From Halichondria panicea (Eukaryota > Porifera > Demospongiae > Suberitida > Halichondriidae), in the NCBI RefSeq assembly GCF_963675165.1, contig NC_087379.1:248001-312000 (forward strand): DNA of 64,000 nt. The letters are read 5' to 3'. The position numbers and the translations under genes are program-made. A model generated the notes under the pieces. It saw nothing but the letters and a program-made list of their open reading frames with translations. It made no database searches and was not told where the DNA came from. Shown in pieces: positions 1 to 11,470 of the stretch. How positions within the stretch are numbered: position 1 is the first letter of the stretch; each line of letters begins with the position of its first letter.

Positions 1-386
1 TGAGCCTAAACACAATCGATCATCATGGTATTAAAATAAGATGCAACGAAAAAAATCCACGAAATGGAAAAGAGCTAACGTCGTCACGTGCATGTGTTAC
101 ATTTTGCTCATCTGACTACTACATCAAACAATAGTACGATCTTTGGGCATTCAATTTCAACGATTTTCTAATATTCTGTAAGATATACCTTTCAAATGTT
201 GCCATCAAAGTTCAAAACTAATTTGGACACAACCATGAATAATAGCTGGTGGTCCAAGGCCGAAAAATTACACCAAAGAAATTTCAGCAAATCATTTGAA
301 AGTCTCTTTCTAAGCTTTAAGCAAATAATATAAATTTTAACATTGGATCAACGGTACTAAAGTTATGGCTGTTTAAAATAATGTGT
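1..386. other. Non-coding, with one copy of a dispersed repeat
   Basis: No gene is seen here. About 180-375 matches a family repeated many times in the window, with phrases such as a TTTCTAAGC core and ATTGGATCAACGG followed by ACTAAAGTTATGGC. Related copies lie near 4.8-5.0, 10.2-10.4, 11.2-11.4, 28.7-28.8 and 29.3-29.6 kb. Clear ends or target duplications were not found. Confidence 0.5.
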
Positions 387-390
387 TTAA

Positions 391-1291
391 CCCTTTCCCT
401 GCTTTAATTAAAAGTGAATATTCGCATAGTTTGTTTAAAAAATTTATAACTCATGAACCGTATATTAAAAACACTTGTAACAAAGTTCCACAGGTAGAAC
501 CGGACCTGTCGCATTCATGGAATCATCATTGTTGCCTAGCAACCAACCACCACCCCACAAATAACAATTGTTAACAAAAATTCACAATTATGTACACAAA
601 CAATATTGTATGATGTTACGAAGTGACTGAACACATGATATAAGTGTTCAGAATGTTCTCACGGTGACATGGCTCACTCAGGACTCAATCAGGATCTGCA
701 GAAACTTGTATTTGAGGTTCTATCGGCAGACGCCCTTTTCCCGGGAAATATTTTCTTCACCTACACACAGGTTTACAAGTTTAATGGTGGCTCATGATGT
801 CCACTGTTGTACTAACTAGCCTAAACAAACCTATAGTGAAGCTATCAAGACTACAAATGCTACTCTATAGTGACTTACCAGGTTCAGGAAGATGGTCCAC
901 CTCAAGTGCGTCTTCCTCAGGATTCTCAGGCTCTTTCTTTTTAGCTTGACCTCTGAAAGGAAGCTTCCTACCTAGCTATGATTCCAGTCACTGTCCTCTC
1001 ACTCTACAAAGCCATAGGCATCGATATTCTCACTCTCTAGCTTCCCTAGAACCTCCCTGAGGTTGTACTACGAAGATCTTGTAGCAATTATAAAACGGTC
1101 ACTTTTCTTTCGACAATTCTGATCGAACTGTACCTCGAAGCAAATTATTAAAAATACCATGTGGAAGAGCAGCTCAATGTGCATGTGCTGGTACCTGCAG
1201 CGTGCGCATAGCTCCAACACAGTGTGCACAATGATTTTTTGAAATTTATCAGTAGCCATGCCGACTATAGTCGGCTAAAGCGGGGAAAGGG
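391..1291. mobile_element. piggyBac-like DNA transposon, non-autonomous, flanked by TTAA
   Basis: The 901-bp element is bounded by TTAA on both sides (387-390 and 1292-1295). It starts CCCTTTCCCTGC and ends with the near-perfect inverted form GCGGGGAAAGGG. TTAA target duplications and CCCTTT-type termini are hallmarks of the piggyBac superfamily. Inside, the minus strand has only short open stretches, one with an acidic Glu/Pro-rich segment near 880-950. No DDD transposase domain is recognisable, so the element is presumably mobilised in trans or dead. It lies among NUP210 exon fragments and may have contributed to rearrangement there. Confidence 0.72.
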
Positions 1292-1963
1292 TTAACTACC
1301 CCTCCCCTCAAGAAGAGTACGTTAGATATTTAATGGTCACTAAAGCACCTTAACTACACACAAAAGGATTATATGTACTAGCCTCGTTCACCGGCCTACC
1401 CTGGGATCCAGGCTATAATTATATGTACATGACATAATTATGTACAGTACATGACCTTGCAGTATTGACCCTAAACACACACCTGGGTACATACTGTCAA
1501 GGAGGTCATGATGAACACACACTAACCTGAGGAGATAGGTTCTCCCTGGAGAGTACGGAGGGCAGGTACTGGTTGGAGGAGGCCGTGAGAACAGCTGCAC
1601 CAGACACACCTCCCAGTCTCACACACACTAGAGCTGCACAACAGACACACCAGGATGGAGCACGCCCAGTTTCCCGATCACCTTCCCACGTACACACACC
1701 TCTGAACAACGACCCGGGAAATAGGTACAGTCTGTGGAGTGTGTGTGCAGGGGAGGGGCGGTAAACACAAGCAGTGCAGAAGTGTGGGCAGTGAGCAAGT
1801 GTAGTTGTAGGAATTAATTTTCTGACAAAATAATCTTCCCAACACATACACTTCAAAAAACATCAAGGCCACTAATTCCCAACAAACTGGACTGAATGCA
1901 TATACAGTAGTTCCTTCACAAGTCCCTAACACACATACACAGCTGTGCTTATGCAACCCTCAC

Positions 1964-2012
1964 CTTCAGCTGCCTTGAGGAAGTAGCTCCCCCTCTCTAG
2001 CGAGCAGCTGCA
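1964..2012 (-). CDS. Possible NUP210 exon (tentative)
   Basis: A 49-bp minus-strand stretch with acceptor-like AATCCACAG before it and donor GTGAGG after it encodes a peptide containing RGSYFLKAAEG. This resembles the NGSYHRIRALKRG stretch of vertebrate NUP210, which follows the segment encoded at 5564-5670. Its start phase (0) agrees with the end phase of that exon. It sits on the edge of a duplicated segment beginning near 2013. A further exon-like stretch at about 1527-1650, with donor GTTAGT, may continue the gene leftward. Short similarity only, so the call is weak. Confidence 0.35.
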
Positions 2013-2255
2013 CTGTGGATTGCAACACATCATTTTTATAGAAATCACAAAACGTTGACATTGGATCAACGATAATAATCTTAATAATAATGGTGGGGTT
2101 TTAGTATTCCCCCTTGAAAATAATTATATCCTGCAGCAAATTAAGAATTTTACAAGGACCCAGAATTCTTGCAAAATACTACATTGCCATGCAGGGATAA
2201 ATGAATGATAATATGCATGGGAACATTCTATTGATAAGCATATTGCATAACAAAC

Positions 2256-3327
2256 CTCATGTGCTTTGAACTTGTAGAGGACAAAATCTCTCTTGACCTG
2301 ACACCACCAGTAGCAGGTAGAAGGTAGGCAGCAATCACTGCATCATCCTCCAGAGCTGTCAACTGGAGTGTGTGTGTGTGTGTGGGGGGGGTGGTGGTGT
2401 GGGTGAGGGTGTGTGTGTGTGTGGTGGTGGTGGTGGTGGTGGTGTGTGTGGGTGGGTGGGTGTGTGGGTGTGTGTAAATAATCAATAAAAATTATACCAA
2501 TGACCAAAGACTAATAATGCCTTAATTGTGTTCTTCTCCCTGTTCCAGTATAGCTACCTGGTAGAATGGTCGATTTATGTAGCTCCCAACATATTGTGTG
2601 TGAATACTTGAGAGACCTAAACTCACTCTAATTAGCCGAGTCCCTAGGCTACCATTTGTCCCACCAGGCCGTTTATTTGTCATAATTATTATTTTCAGCA
2701 CGTTAGTTTGGCATACAGGTGTCTTAGTTTTAAAGTAAGTTAACCACTTCTCACCGATATCCTCAGCGATGATAATGCTGCTCAATCTGATTGGCTGAGT
2801 GGACTGAGCCGTGAGCTCCGCCTCCCGAGAGCATCCAGACTCCTCTTCCAAATACAGCGGCTTCACTGACACTATGTCCGGTTTAATGCTCAACCTGTGT
2901 GTGTGGGTGTGTGTGTGTGTGTGGAGTGTGTGTGTGTGGGTGGCATATAATCATTAATATTATTTCTTGCAGTGCACTATAACTATTGGACGCTGGAATT
3001 CACCGAGCAATATTAAGCCATGTTAGAATTATTTTTAAGCCTAAATCTTTGCATTTAATTACACCAATTAAGCTTAATTAACTATTGACTGTAACTCAGG
3101 GTCACAGCTTGCACCAGTATCCCCCCTCCCCTACACACACACAGTAGGTACACTGACCAAGAGAAGCAACCTTGAGGGGAGCTCAGAGTGAAGTTGACCT
3201 TGACTCCAGTGCTGGAGGGGACATAGGGAAGTAAAACCACCGGTACCTTCAGCTTCCCCAGAGAGCTGGCTTTATGAAGGGAGCAGACGAGTGTGAGGAC
3301 CGTGGCTGCTATCAAGGCTGCCTTCAT
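2256..3327 (-). pseudogene. NUP210: NUP210 N-terminal exon block, internally deleted
   Basis: Three minus-strand exons. Exon 1 (3158-3327) starts with ATG, encodes a signal peptide and then KLKVPVVLLPY and VKVNFTLSSPQGCFSW, the mature N-terminus of the nuclear-pore membrane glycoprotein gp210. Exon 2 (2755-2894) joins in phase and carries KPDIVSVKPLYLEEESGCS and RLSSIIIAEDI. Exon 3 (2256-2362) encodes VIAAYLLP...SSKHM, which matches vertebrate gp210 only about 500 residues further on, and its phase does not join exon 2. The block therefore lacks most of the N-terminal half. Gp210 lines the nuclear-envelope lumen at the pore. It could be a rearranged pseudogene or an assembly artefact. The reading frames themselves are clean, suggesting recent origin. 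Confidence 0.6.
2370..2475. repeat. GT-rich simple repeat
   Basis: An impure (GT)n/(GGT)n tract just upstream, in minus-strand terms, of the NUP210-like exon at 2256-2362. A shorter related tract lies at the equivalent position of the duplicate (about 10720-10850). Confidence 0.8.
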
Positions 3328-3495
3328 CTTGCATGATATCTAGTACAGTTTTCAGTGAGTCCACATGGCTTTCTGACCTCTGACCCCATATGCAACACCC
3401 CCTCATCTTGAGCAGCCCCTCCCCCACTTTGTTTGCAGAATAAGCTAACAAAATTTCTTTACACAAATTAATAATAACACACTCATGCACCAATG

Positions 3496-3725
3496 CTAAG
3501 ACTCAGAGTCCAATTGTTTGATGTGGTGTAGCACAGTGTCCATGGAGGGTCTGTCCTGAGGGGAGTGAGAGACACAGGAGGTGATGAGTGGGTGGAGCTC
3601 CCACCATACACCTTCCATACTCGATAGCAGACCAAGAAATACAGCAGCTTCAGGAAATCTGGCATTCACCACTTCACAAGCAAGCACTCCAAAACTGTAC
3701 ACATCATCTTTGTCCATGCACGAGA
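3496..3725 (-). CDS. Orphan last exon of a protein kinase (C-lobe)
   Basis: The minus-strand exon follows a good acceptor (CGCTCCCCCCACAG) and ends at TAG. It encodes MDKDDVYSFGVLACEVVN, typical of kinase subdomain IX (DVYSFGV), and later CVSHSPQDRPSM, the subdomain XI arginine region of tyrosine-kinase and TK-like kinases. No other kinase exon (glycine loop, HRD, DFG) was found upstream in 3.7-6.5 kb. The exon is probably a stranded fragment, or the end of a gene whose other exons are lost or rearranged. It sits next to NUP210 exon 1 in the scrambled region. Confidence 0.6.
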
Positions 3726-4618
3726 CTGTGGGGGGAGCGAAAATTGGTTCAGGAAATTGCTCACATAAACATAAATAACACAATCTACAATTAAATAGAC
3801 AGTAGTGTACAACACAGGAATAGGGACAGTACTATCCAATGAGAGGTTAATGGATTGTGAATGACACTGTACAAGCTTGATTGCGTTGTAACTATAAATG
3901 GGAAATTGCATGACCAATCTATTGAGCGAATTTCGCAATTCGTAATTGAAAAGTCGCTGTATTTTAAACCCGATAATAATTATTATAGTACCAGGAGTTC
4001 ATGCACTCCTGATGTAGTACAAAATGGGGTCATCATAATTATACACGTATAATAATTATTATTACAAGCCATGTACAAGACTATGTAGCTGGTACCCTAC
4101 ACAGGTTTAGAATTTAATATCGCATGCATGCAGGCTGCTATTCCGTGAAACTTAAATCCGCGAAAACCTTTCAACAGTCATTCTACGAAAGTTTATACCC
4201 TACCCGCTATACGGTATACAGTACACACTGACAGTGGTGTGCCCGGAAAATCTTAATTTTTCAAACCTCCATCTCATGAATGATCCTAGTAAACTATAGG
4301 CCTTATTCTGTGGGCACATCTCTGAGTACAAGGGTCAGAGAATAACGAGCAAATTAGGTACACAAATAAATTCTAGAGAATGGATTACAAATTTCCCAGC
4401 AAACCTAGTGATGGATGACTATCAACACACCCACTACTTAACTGTAACTGTTTCCACATTAACCCCTTTGAAACGTACGTACCTTCCTCGTAAAAAGCCT
4501 GCACACTGAAACGTTCGGCTCCTCCCCCAACAGCAGCTCCCTCGTACGAGTTGTGATCTCAATACTCTCAATTGAGGCTACAAATACGTCACAACGCAGT
4601 GTCTGCCCCGTGGCTGCG

Positions 4619-4628
4619 TGTGTGTGTG

Positions 4629-4684
<56 letters not shown>
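4619..4684. repeat. (GT)n microsatellite
   Basis: Nearly pure GT dinucleotide run. The Val-Cys-type open frames across it are an artefact of the repeat. Confidence 0.95.
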
Positions 4685-4687
<3 letters not shown>

Positions 4688-5420
4688 TGATAAAGTTATG
4701 GCCGTTCAACAACCCCATCAGTTTAATCAATGGTCCGAGGACTGTATGTTTACGTTGCCAAAACTTGAATTCAGTGGATCATAATTATTTCAACAATTTT
4801 CTGATTTTGTGTGAGCTTAGAAAGAGACCTCAAAGTTCATTACTTCCGAAAAACAACAAATTCTGGCTGCAACAAAATTTTAGAGATCGAAAAACATAAT
4901 TTGAAAGGTCTCTTTCTAAGCTTTCAGAAAAAAGTATCGGGAGAGTTTTGACATTAGATCAACGGAACTAAAGTTATGGCTATTGAAAGATGTTCAACTA
5001 CCCCTCCCCTGCATGCTTGCTAAACAGGAGATTAGAATGGAGTGTGCGTGGGAGTTGGATAATCCTCTTTACGTACACTATATTGCAATACTCTGCACAG
5101 GAAACTGTAGACAATTATGTAATTACGATAACTACAGTGTAGCAAGTGTACCTGAATATTGTGATTGTTGGTCTGAGTCAATAGAGGGCAGTCTGGCATA
5201 TGACCAATCACTGGTCGTATTGTCATGGAAACAGGCTCGGCAGGCACAAGAGGTTCTGCAAGGACAAATGTAGCTCTGTATTATTTAGCAAGGAGACAAT
5301 GATCCACTATCAGGAGCATGCACGTGGTGTGGCTGTACGTGCCTGGCTATAATTATCCAAACTCATGGAATGGAGTTACCTAGCGTCATCTTGTATATAT
5401 AATTACAAGCTAAATATACA

Positions 5421-5438
5421 AGTGGTGTGTGTGTGTGT

Positions 5439-5488
<50 letters not shown>

Positions 5489-5552
5489 TGGGCGTGTGTG
5501 TGTGTTTGGGTGTGTGTGTGTGTGCCACGTGTGTGTGTGTGTGTGTGTGTGT
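5421..5552. repeat. (GT)n microsatellite next to NUP210 donor
   Basis: Interrupted GT run lying just downstream, in minus-strand terms, of the splice donor at 5563 of the NUP210 block. Confidence 0.95.
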
Positions 5553-5563
5553 TTTGGGCTGAC

Positions 5564-6370
5564 CTCAGTGATGATAATCTTGTGGTTCATTTTGTCAAAC
5601 ACATTCACAGTGATGGCGTAGTCTCTACCCACCTCCAACATCCAGTTGTTGCCGGGGGCGATGGAGAAACCTGGAGAAGGGATAATCATAAGAATGCACA
5701 ATCAGCATTGTTTGTTTAACCCTTTGCTCACCAAGGTGATGAGGAGGGACGACGTGTATTCCAGCACTTGGTTTAGAGGCTGATGGAGTGTGTAACATGT
5801 CTGGAGGGTGGCTAAGAAAATGGTGACATCATCAACAAAGCCTCTAAGCAATTGCACACACAAGTACAATATTAGGATACTGATGTCTTGTAGGATGGCT
5901 TCAGTGTAGCCCACCACCAGTTCGGTGACCCTTGACCTCTGTGGGTGGAGTCTCTGCACGGTTGTATTGGTCAGCTCCAATGAATATTGCTGTGATGGTA
6001 TGGTGATGACCTCTGACCTCCCATGCTTCCGCCTCTCCACCCGATACTCGACAAAGGACAGTACGTGGCAGATTGTACATATATCCATGGAGGGTTGTAG
6101 CATCATGTTCTCAATGACTAGTAGCTTGATGATATCAGGCTCCACCCCCTGCCATGCCTTCTCCCGTGCCTGTGTGTGTGTATAGGGGTATGTGGTATGG
6201 GGTATACAGTGTTGTCACGTTGTTGCCTTGGGGTACTCACCTGTTGTCATACATGCCCTGGTGATGAATCCTGAAGTGCCAGGAATAGCTGATAGTTGAA
6301 TCAGACGGACCTTGACCTTGACAGTACCAGTATTGATGCCCGCCACCAGCACCATGTCACCATGGAGACC
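5564..6370 (-). CDS. NUP210: NUP210 (gp210) four-exon block, partial
   Basis: Four minus-strand exons join with matching phase: 6311-6370, 5881-6169, 5732-5800 and 5564-5670. They encode [12 protein letters not shown], then [28 protein letters not shown] and [14 protein letters not shown], then a short [13 protein letters not shown] piece, then [18 protein letters not shown] and [12 protein letters not shown]. In order these match residues of about 190-375 of vertebrate gp210, a single-pass nuclear-pore glycoprotein with a huge lumenal domain. Donors are GTCCGT (weak), GTATCC (weak), GTGAGC and GTCAGC. Upstream exons for residues of about 100-190 are absent before the TRIM gene, and the N-terminal exons lie on the wrong side (2.3-3.3 kb) or are damaged (10.3-11.2 kb). 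The block is either part of a rearranged gene or a pseudogene fragment. Confidence 0.65.
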
Positions 6371-6534
6371 CTGCAGCGGAGGGGGGGCGGGGTAAGGTAC
6401 GATACTAAAGGTACGACTATAACAGGAGAGACTCAGTACACAGGGACAGCATGGGAAAAGAATTCACTGGTTTCAATTTCAATATTCATTAGCAATGTTA
6501 CAATAACTCAACAAAATTTAATAACAAAAATAAA

Positions 6535-8772
6535 CTAAGAAAATATTTGCACTCTATTGTTGCCACGATCAGACACATACACCACACCACACTGGTCTAC
6601 TGCTATGCCATAAGGACCGTTGAACTGTCCTGGTCCAGATCCATATGATCCAAACGACTTGAGAAACACTCCCTCACACGTGAACACTGAGACACGATTG
6701 TTCCCCCACTCCCCCACATACACCAGATCATCACTGTCCACACAGATGCTGACAGGGAGGCCAAGTTCTCCATTTCCACTGCCATACTTCCCAAACTGCC
6801 TCAGATAGCCACCATCGGGTGTGAAGACTTGCACTCGATAATTATAATAATCAGCCACATACACACAACCACTACGATCGGATGCAACGCCATGGGGACG
6901 GTTAAACTGTCCATTACCACTGCCTTCACTGCCGAGCTTGCTGGAGAAGGTGAGGTCAGAGTTGAAGATGTGAACACAGTTAAGACCGTTATCAACCATA
7001 TACACCTTCCCATTGACACTGTTGACACAAACACCAAAAGGATAGTTAAACTGTCCAGGACCATCGCCATGACTACCAACTGCTGCTATCAGGTCTCCTC
7101 CACGTGAGAACTTCAACGGTCGATGATTACCATAATCCACCACCAGAATATTGTCATCACCGTCCACTGCCACACCACGAGGATACTTCATTTCCCCAAC
7201 AGCTGTGCCTCGAGTGTCTAATGTTCGCAGCTTGTCTCCTGTGGGGCTAAATATCGAGACAATACCAGCATCGTGTTCAGCCACAATTATCTCCCCAGCT
7301 TGGTTGAGTGCCACTCCATCAGGTGCTTTGAGATCATTGATAGTCTTGATAACAGTTCCTAGTTTATCGAACGGAGTCTTGACTGCCACAGGGAATGGAC
7401 TTCCTGCCACCTCCTCTCCACCCACTCTCACGATCAGCTCGCTGGCCCCACCCACTATCGGCTGGTAGGAGATGTCGTACTCTCCCTTCCCTCGTTCCTT
7501 CACAATACATTGTGTTGTCTGATTCGTTGATTTTGATATAAGTTCGACTTTAATGGTTGAGGACGGAATTTGGATCAGCTGATGATTTATGTTTGAAGTT
7601 TGAAGACTGGCAACTACTTGCACTCTGGTCTTGTCGGGTCTTTTTGTAGGGGTGACAGTTACTGATGGTATGCCAATGGTTCCAAATTCTTTGCACTCTT
7701 TGACTAGCTGAGCAGAAGGCACAAAACAGGTGTTGGTTGTCTCACGAGGCTCTAGGGTGTTGGGGTCAAAGGTGTCCACCAGCTCTCTCACTTGCTTCAC
7801 CACACCTTGCTTCATCTTCAGCACGTCTCCTGGAGACCCGGTACGAATGCTTTCCCTCACGAAATGCAGGCAGCTGCTACGTTGGGTTTGGAGGATCTCC
7901 ACCTCCTCTCGCTGAGCAGAGAGGCTCTTGAGCTGTTGTTGGGTGTGGCCTTCCAACTCCGCCATAAGCTCCCCCTCACGAGCATCAACAGCTCGACGAA
8001 TCTCATTAAATTTCGAGTGGATATTGGTCGCAAGTTTTCCTCCGTGTTCAACAATTTCGGCATGCCGTCCATCCAGATTAACGAGAGCTGTGTCGGTGGC
8101 CTCTAGCTGTTTCTCAACGGGTCCCAGGGAGTCCAGGATCTCTTTCTTGTGGCTCTCAAAGGTGTCGGCAATCACACAGTACTTGTGGTCTTTGTGTATA
8201 TGAATGATGCAATCTCGGCAAATCAACTCCCCACAAGGTTCGCAATAAAGTTTCATTTTCTCGTCGTGTTTAGGGCAGCGAGGGGACGTCTTCTTTGGGG
8301 AGACCAAGCGAATCAAATCCCCCTCTACTTTTTGGATAGTAACAATTTCGTGATTCTTGAGCTCGTCCCATTCTTTGTGCATATCGGTACACTTCTCGCA
8401 GATGAACTTGGTGCATTGTCGGCAAAAGCTGGTGGCTTTACGATTGGTAACAGAACATTTCTCACAGGCCAATTTCTGAGGCTCTTTAATCTTCTTGAGT
8501 GTTTCCTGGATGTCAAATAGATGGTGCACATTGAAGGCAGCCTGGAGGCCACTCACACCAGTGGGAGGTAGGGGGGTGGGCCGGCGACACTTGGGGCATT
8601 CCAGCTGGCCTTGTCGATTGTGGGTAACTATATCCTCGAGACAATGTTGACAGTAGACGTGGAAACAGGAGAGCAGTCGAGGGTTGGTGTAGGGCTCCAG
8701 ACAGACTAGGCATGACAGCTGGTCCTCCACTTTGGAGAGAGCTTCTTGAGCAGCACTCGGCCTCTCAGCCAT
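6535..8772 (-). CDS. TRIM-NHL protein (RING, two B-boxes, coiled coil, filamin, NHL)
   Basis: Single coding exon, 745 aa. The start ATG at 8772 (MAERPSAAQEAL) is 12 bases after a strong acceptor (TTTTCTCTCCCCCTCAG); an upstream 5'UTR exon ends at 8916 with donor GTGAGC. RING at about 21-61 (CLVCLEPY, CFHVYCQHC, CPKCRRP), two B-boxes at about 105-205, coiled coil at about 207-310, filamin-type Ig fold at about 350-450 (ending AGSPFPV), then six NHL blades to the end (patterns such as QFNRPHGVASD and VYVADYYNYRVQVF). This is the TRIM2/TRIM3/TRIM71 architecture: an E3 ubiquitin ligase with a beta-propeller for protein or RNA binding. Which TRIM subgroup cannot be settled here. Intronless coding is unusual beside intron-rich neighbours. 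Confidence 0.93.
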   Translation of the reverse strand: MAERPSAAQEALSKVEDQLSCLVCLEPYTNPRLLSCFHVYCQHCLEDIVTHNRQGQLECPKCRRPTPLPPTGVSGLQAAFNVHHLFDIQETLKKIKEPQKLACEKCSVTNRKATSFCRQCTKFICEKCTDMHKEWDELKNHEIVTIQKVEGDLIRLVSPKKTSPRCPKHDEKMKLYCEPCGELICRDCIIHIHKDHKYCVIADTFESHKKEILDSLGPVEKQLEATDTALVNLDGRHAEIVEHGGKLATNIHSKFNEIRRAVDAREGELMAELEGHTQQQLKSLSAQREEVEILQTQRSSCLHFVRESIRTGSPGDVLKMKQGVVKQVRELVDTFDPNTLEPRETTNTCFVPSAQLVKECKEFGTIGIPSVTVTPTKRPDKTRVQVVASLQTSNINHQLIQIPSSTIKVELISKSTNQTTQCIVKERGKGEYDISYQPIVGGASELIVRVGGEEVAGSPFPVAVKTPFDKLGTVIKTINDLKAPDGVALNQAGEIIVAEHDAGIVSIFSPTGDKLRTLDTRGTAVGEMKYPRGVAVDGDDNILVVDYGNHRPLKFSRGGDLIAAVGSHGDGPGQFNYPFGVCVNSVNGKVYMVDNGLNCVHIFNSDLTFSSKLGSEGSGNGQFNRPHGVASDRSGCVYVADYYNYRVQVFTPDGGYLRQFGKYGSGNGELGLPVSICVDSDDLVYVGEWGNNRVSVFTCEGVFLKSFGSYGSGPGQFNGPYGIAVDQCGVVYVSDRGNNRVQIFS

Positions 8773-8916
8773 TGACACAAAACTGAGGGGGAGAGAAAAG
8801 GATAACAATAGGCTAAAAAGGGGGCGTGTCAAGCTTTATAATAATAATAGCAAAGAATTCAAGCAATGAAAACTACAAACGAATGTATCAGAACGTGTAC
8901 AATAATTATGCTCACC

Positions 8917-9775
8917 TTTAGAAAAGTGTTTAGTAGTAGAAAGAAAAGCTCAAAGTTTGGCAAAAGCAGCTATAGACTCACAGCTCTCACAGTGACAGGT
9001 CAGGTGATGCATGCACAACAATATTCATAGGATCAAAGTATTGATTATGGTTAGACCATAATGGTACACACATACTTGTGGCTATATTGCCTAGCAACAT
9101 TCTACACCCACTCTATTGCTAGCCCTCTGACCAGTTGCCTGAGATACAGACAACACACACTCATACAATGTCACCCTCCATGTTAACAACACTCCATACC
9201 ATGTTGAAATTGATCTCACATCATGCACCCAATGCACACACACAAGATCACAAAATGTATTCAAATTCATCATAATACAAAATCAGCATACATACATACA
9301 TACATACATACGGATGATAATCTCTATGTGTATAATTATGTTAGAACACTCTTAATTGGGTCCATGAGATGCATGGTTGAGTGGACTCCATTGCCCCACC
9401 CACTCACACCACCGGCCTTTTCTTGTGGTCGGGATATTTACGTATCAAAACTTTTCTTGCTAATGACAATAATCCAGTGTTGAAGGAATGAGCAATATAT
9501 ACAAGCTCAACAACGCACTAAGAGATTACTCAGCGAGACAGAGACGAAACAATCAACACTAGGCAATTATTTCCAAGTGCTCATTGTCCATCACAACCCA
9601 ATGCCCATACAAGCAGCACTTGTGTACAAGGAACAAACATCATTATTGAGAGGGATTGAGAATACACACATTGATTAAGAGTTGGTGCAACTGAAACCCA
9701 GCCTTCAAGAGAAGCTCTAAAACTGTTAGACAGTGGACCTGCTAGACCCAACCCACACACACCAGACCACCCCCT

Positions 9776-9843
<68 letters not shown>

Positions 9844-10343
9844 CATCAGTAATTAATTAGCAAATCCACATTGTCAGAACCAAGGTTAGATCTTACACTG
9901 ATTGTACATGTAGCTACAAGCCACAGAACACCTAACATAAGATGACACCCAGATATGAGAATCACAATCGCCATGGTATTAAAATTTAATGGCTGCAAAG
10001 AAAGAGACGAAATAAAAATATCCTCACAATGGAAAAAAGAGTCGTCACGTCACGTGGTTATATGTTGCTATCTTATCATTTTTTGCTGATCTTTAAAATC
10101 TTTCCCCGCTTTCATTTAAGTAAGTTTGATGTTTCTGCAGTAACGTATAGTACTTATGACTGACCAATGGCTGCCATAACTTGAATTCTGTTCCTTATTT
10201 TCTGTAAGCCTAGAAAGAGACCTTTCAAATGGTGTTATCAAAGTTTATATTTGAGCTATAAAACTATTAGCCAAGTTGGCTACACCATGGATAATAGCCC
10301 ATGGTCCAAGGTTGAAAATGACAGCCCTGACGAAATTTGGGAT
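8917..10343. other. Intergenic, repeats only
   Basis: Holds the 5'UTR exon of the TRIM-NHL gene near its left end, a (TACA)n run near 9290-9311, the (CA)n tract at 9776-9840 and a dispersed-repeat copy at about 10185-10340. No coding exon was recognised. Confidence 0.5.
9776..9840. repeat. (CA)n microsatellite
   Basis: Pure CA dinucleotide run of about 32 units. Confidence 0.97.
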
Positions 10344-11250
10344 TGCAACACATCATTTTTTAACCTTATAGAAATCACAAAACGTTGACATTGGATCAGC
10401 GATAATAATTATTATACTACAAGTTATATAATGGTGGGGTTTTAGTATTCCCCCATTGCAAATAATTATCAGATTCCCGTTATATCCTGCAGCAAATTAA
10501 GACTTTTACAAGACCCAGAATTTCTTGCATATTGCCATGCAGGGATAAATGAATGATAACAATCATGCATGGGAACATTCTATTGATAAGTATATTGCAT
10601 AACAAACCTCATGTGCTGTGAACTTGTAGAGGACAAAATCTCTCTTGACCTGACACCACCAGTAGCAGGTAGAAGGTAGGCAGCAATCACTGCATCATCC
10701 TCCAGAGCTGTCAACTGGAGTGGGTGTGTGTGTGTGTGGGGGGGGTGGTGGTGGTGTGTGTGTGGGTGGGTGGTGTGGGTGAGGGTGTGTGCATGGTGGT
10801 GTGGGTGAGGGTGTGTGCATGGTGGTGTGGGTGAGGGTGTGTGCCAATGTTATAATTATAGAATTTTAGGTCTAAATCTTCGGCATTTAAATACACCAAC
10901 TATTCAGGACACAGATTAGGGTCACAGCTTGGACCAGTATCCCCCCTCCCCTACACACACACAGTAGGTACACTGACCAAGAGAAGCAACCTTGAGGGGA
11001 GCTCAGAGTGAAGTTGACCTTGACTCCAGTGCTGGAGGGGACATAGGGAAGTAAAACCACCCCGGTACGTTCAACTTCCCCAGAGAGCTGGCTTTATGAA
11101 GGGAGCAGACGAGTGTGAGGCTGCTCAATCTATGGGGCCGGGGCTGCCTAGTACAGCTTTCCACATGGCTTTCTGACCTCTGACCCCATTCAACACCCCC
11201 TCATCTTGAGCAGCCCCTCCCCCACTTTGTTTGCAGTTGAAAGGTCTTTT
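10344..11250 (-). pseudogene. Degraded duplicate of the NUP210 N-terminal block
   Basis: This segment repeats 2013-3440 in the same order and strand. The copy of the residue-600 exon (about 10600-10710) and of exon 1 (about 10925-11130) are nearly unchanged, but the middle exon (the copy of 2755-2894) is missing. The sequence around the ATG of exon 1 is replaced, so no start codon remains. It is a truncated duplicate. Confidence 0.75.
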
Positions 11251-11470
11251 TCTAAGCTTTCAGAAAACGATAACATTTTGGACATTGGATCCACAGAATT
11301 CAAGTTTTATGGCAGCTAAAAGAACGGAGGTTAATTGTAGTCGAACAAACCCATTTTTCAACAGCTATAACTTCGATCAGTACAGGTGATCCAACGTCAA
11401 AAAGAGAAGTTTATAGTGCATTATATAATGTTTCATTAACACACACACACGCGATAATTATATTATAATA

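Larger units (their letters stand above)
3726..5560. other. Non-coding stretch with repeats
   Basis: Contains a degraded inverted-repeat fragment ending CCCGCTATACGGTA (about 4140-4215), a (GT)n tract (4619-4684), a dispersed-repeat copy (about 4800-4990) and a second (GT)n tract (5421-5552). One stretch at 5154-5263 on the minus strand has plausible splice signals and is open, but shows no convincing similarity. No confident gene. Confidence 0.5.

Noticed and set aside
4983-5273. A 96-codon plus-strand open frame
   Set aside because: It overlaps a dispersed repeat copy at its start, has no recognisable domain, and similar frames arise by chance.
6535-8832. TRIM-NHL start at 8832 with a hydrophobic leader
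   Set aside because: The upstream part is intron: a strong acceptor lies between 8784 and the ATG at 8772, and the RING starts soon after MAERPS.
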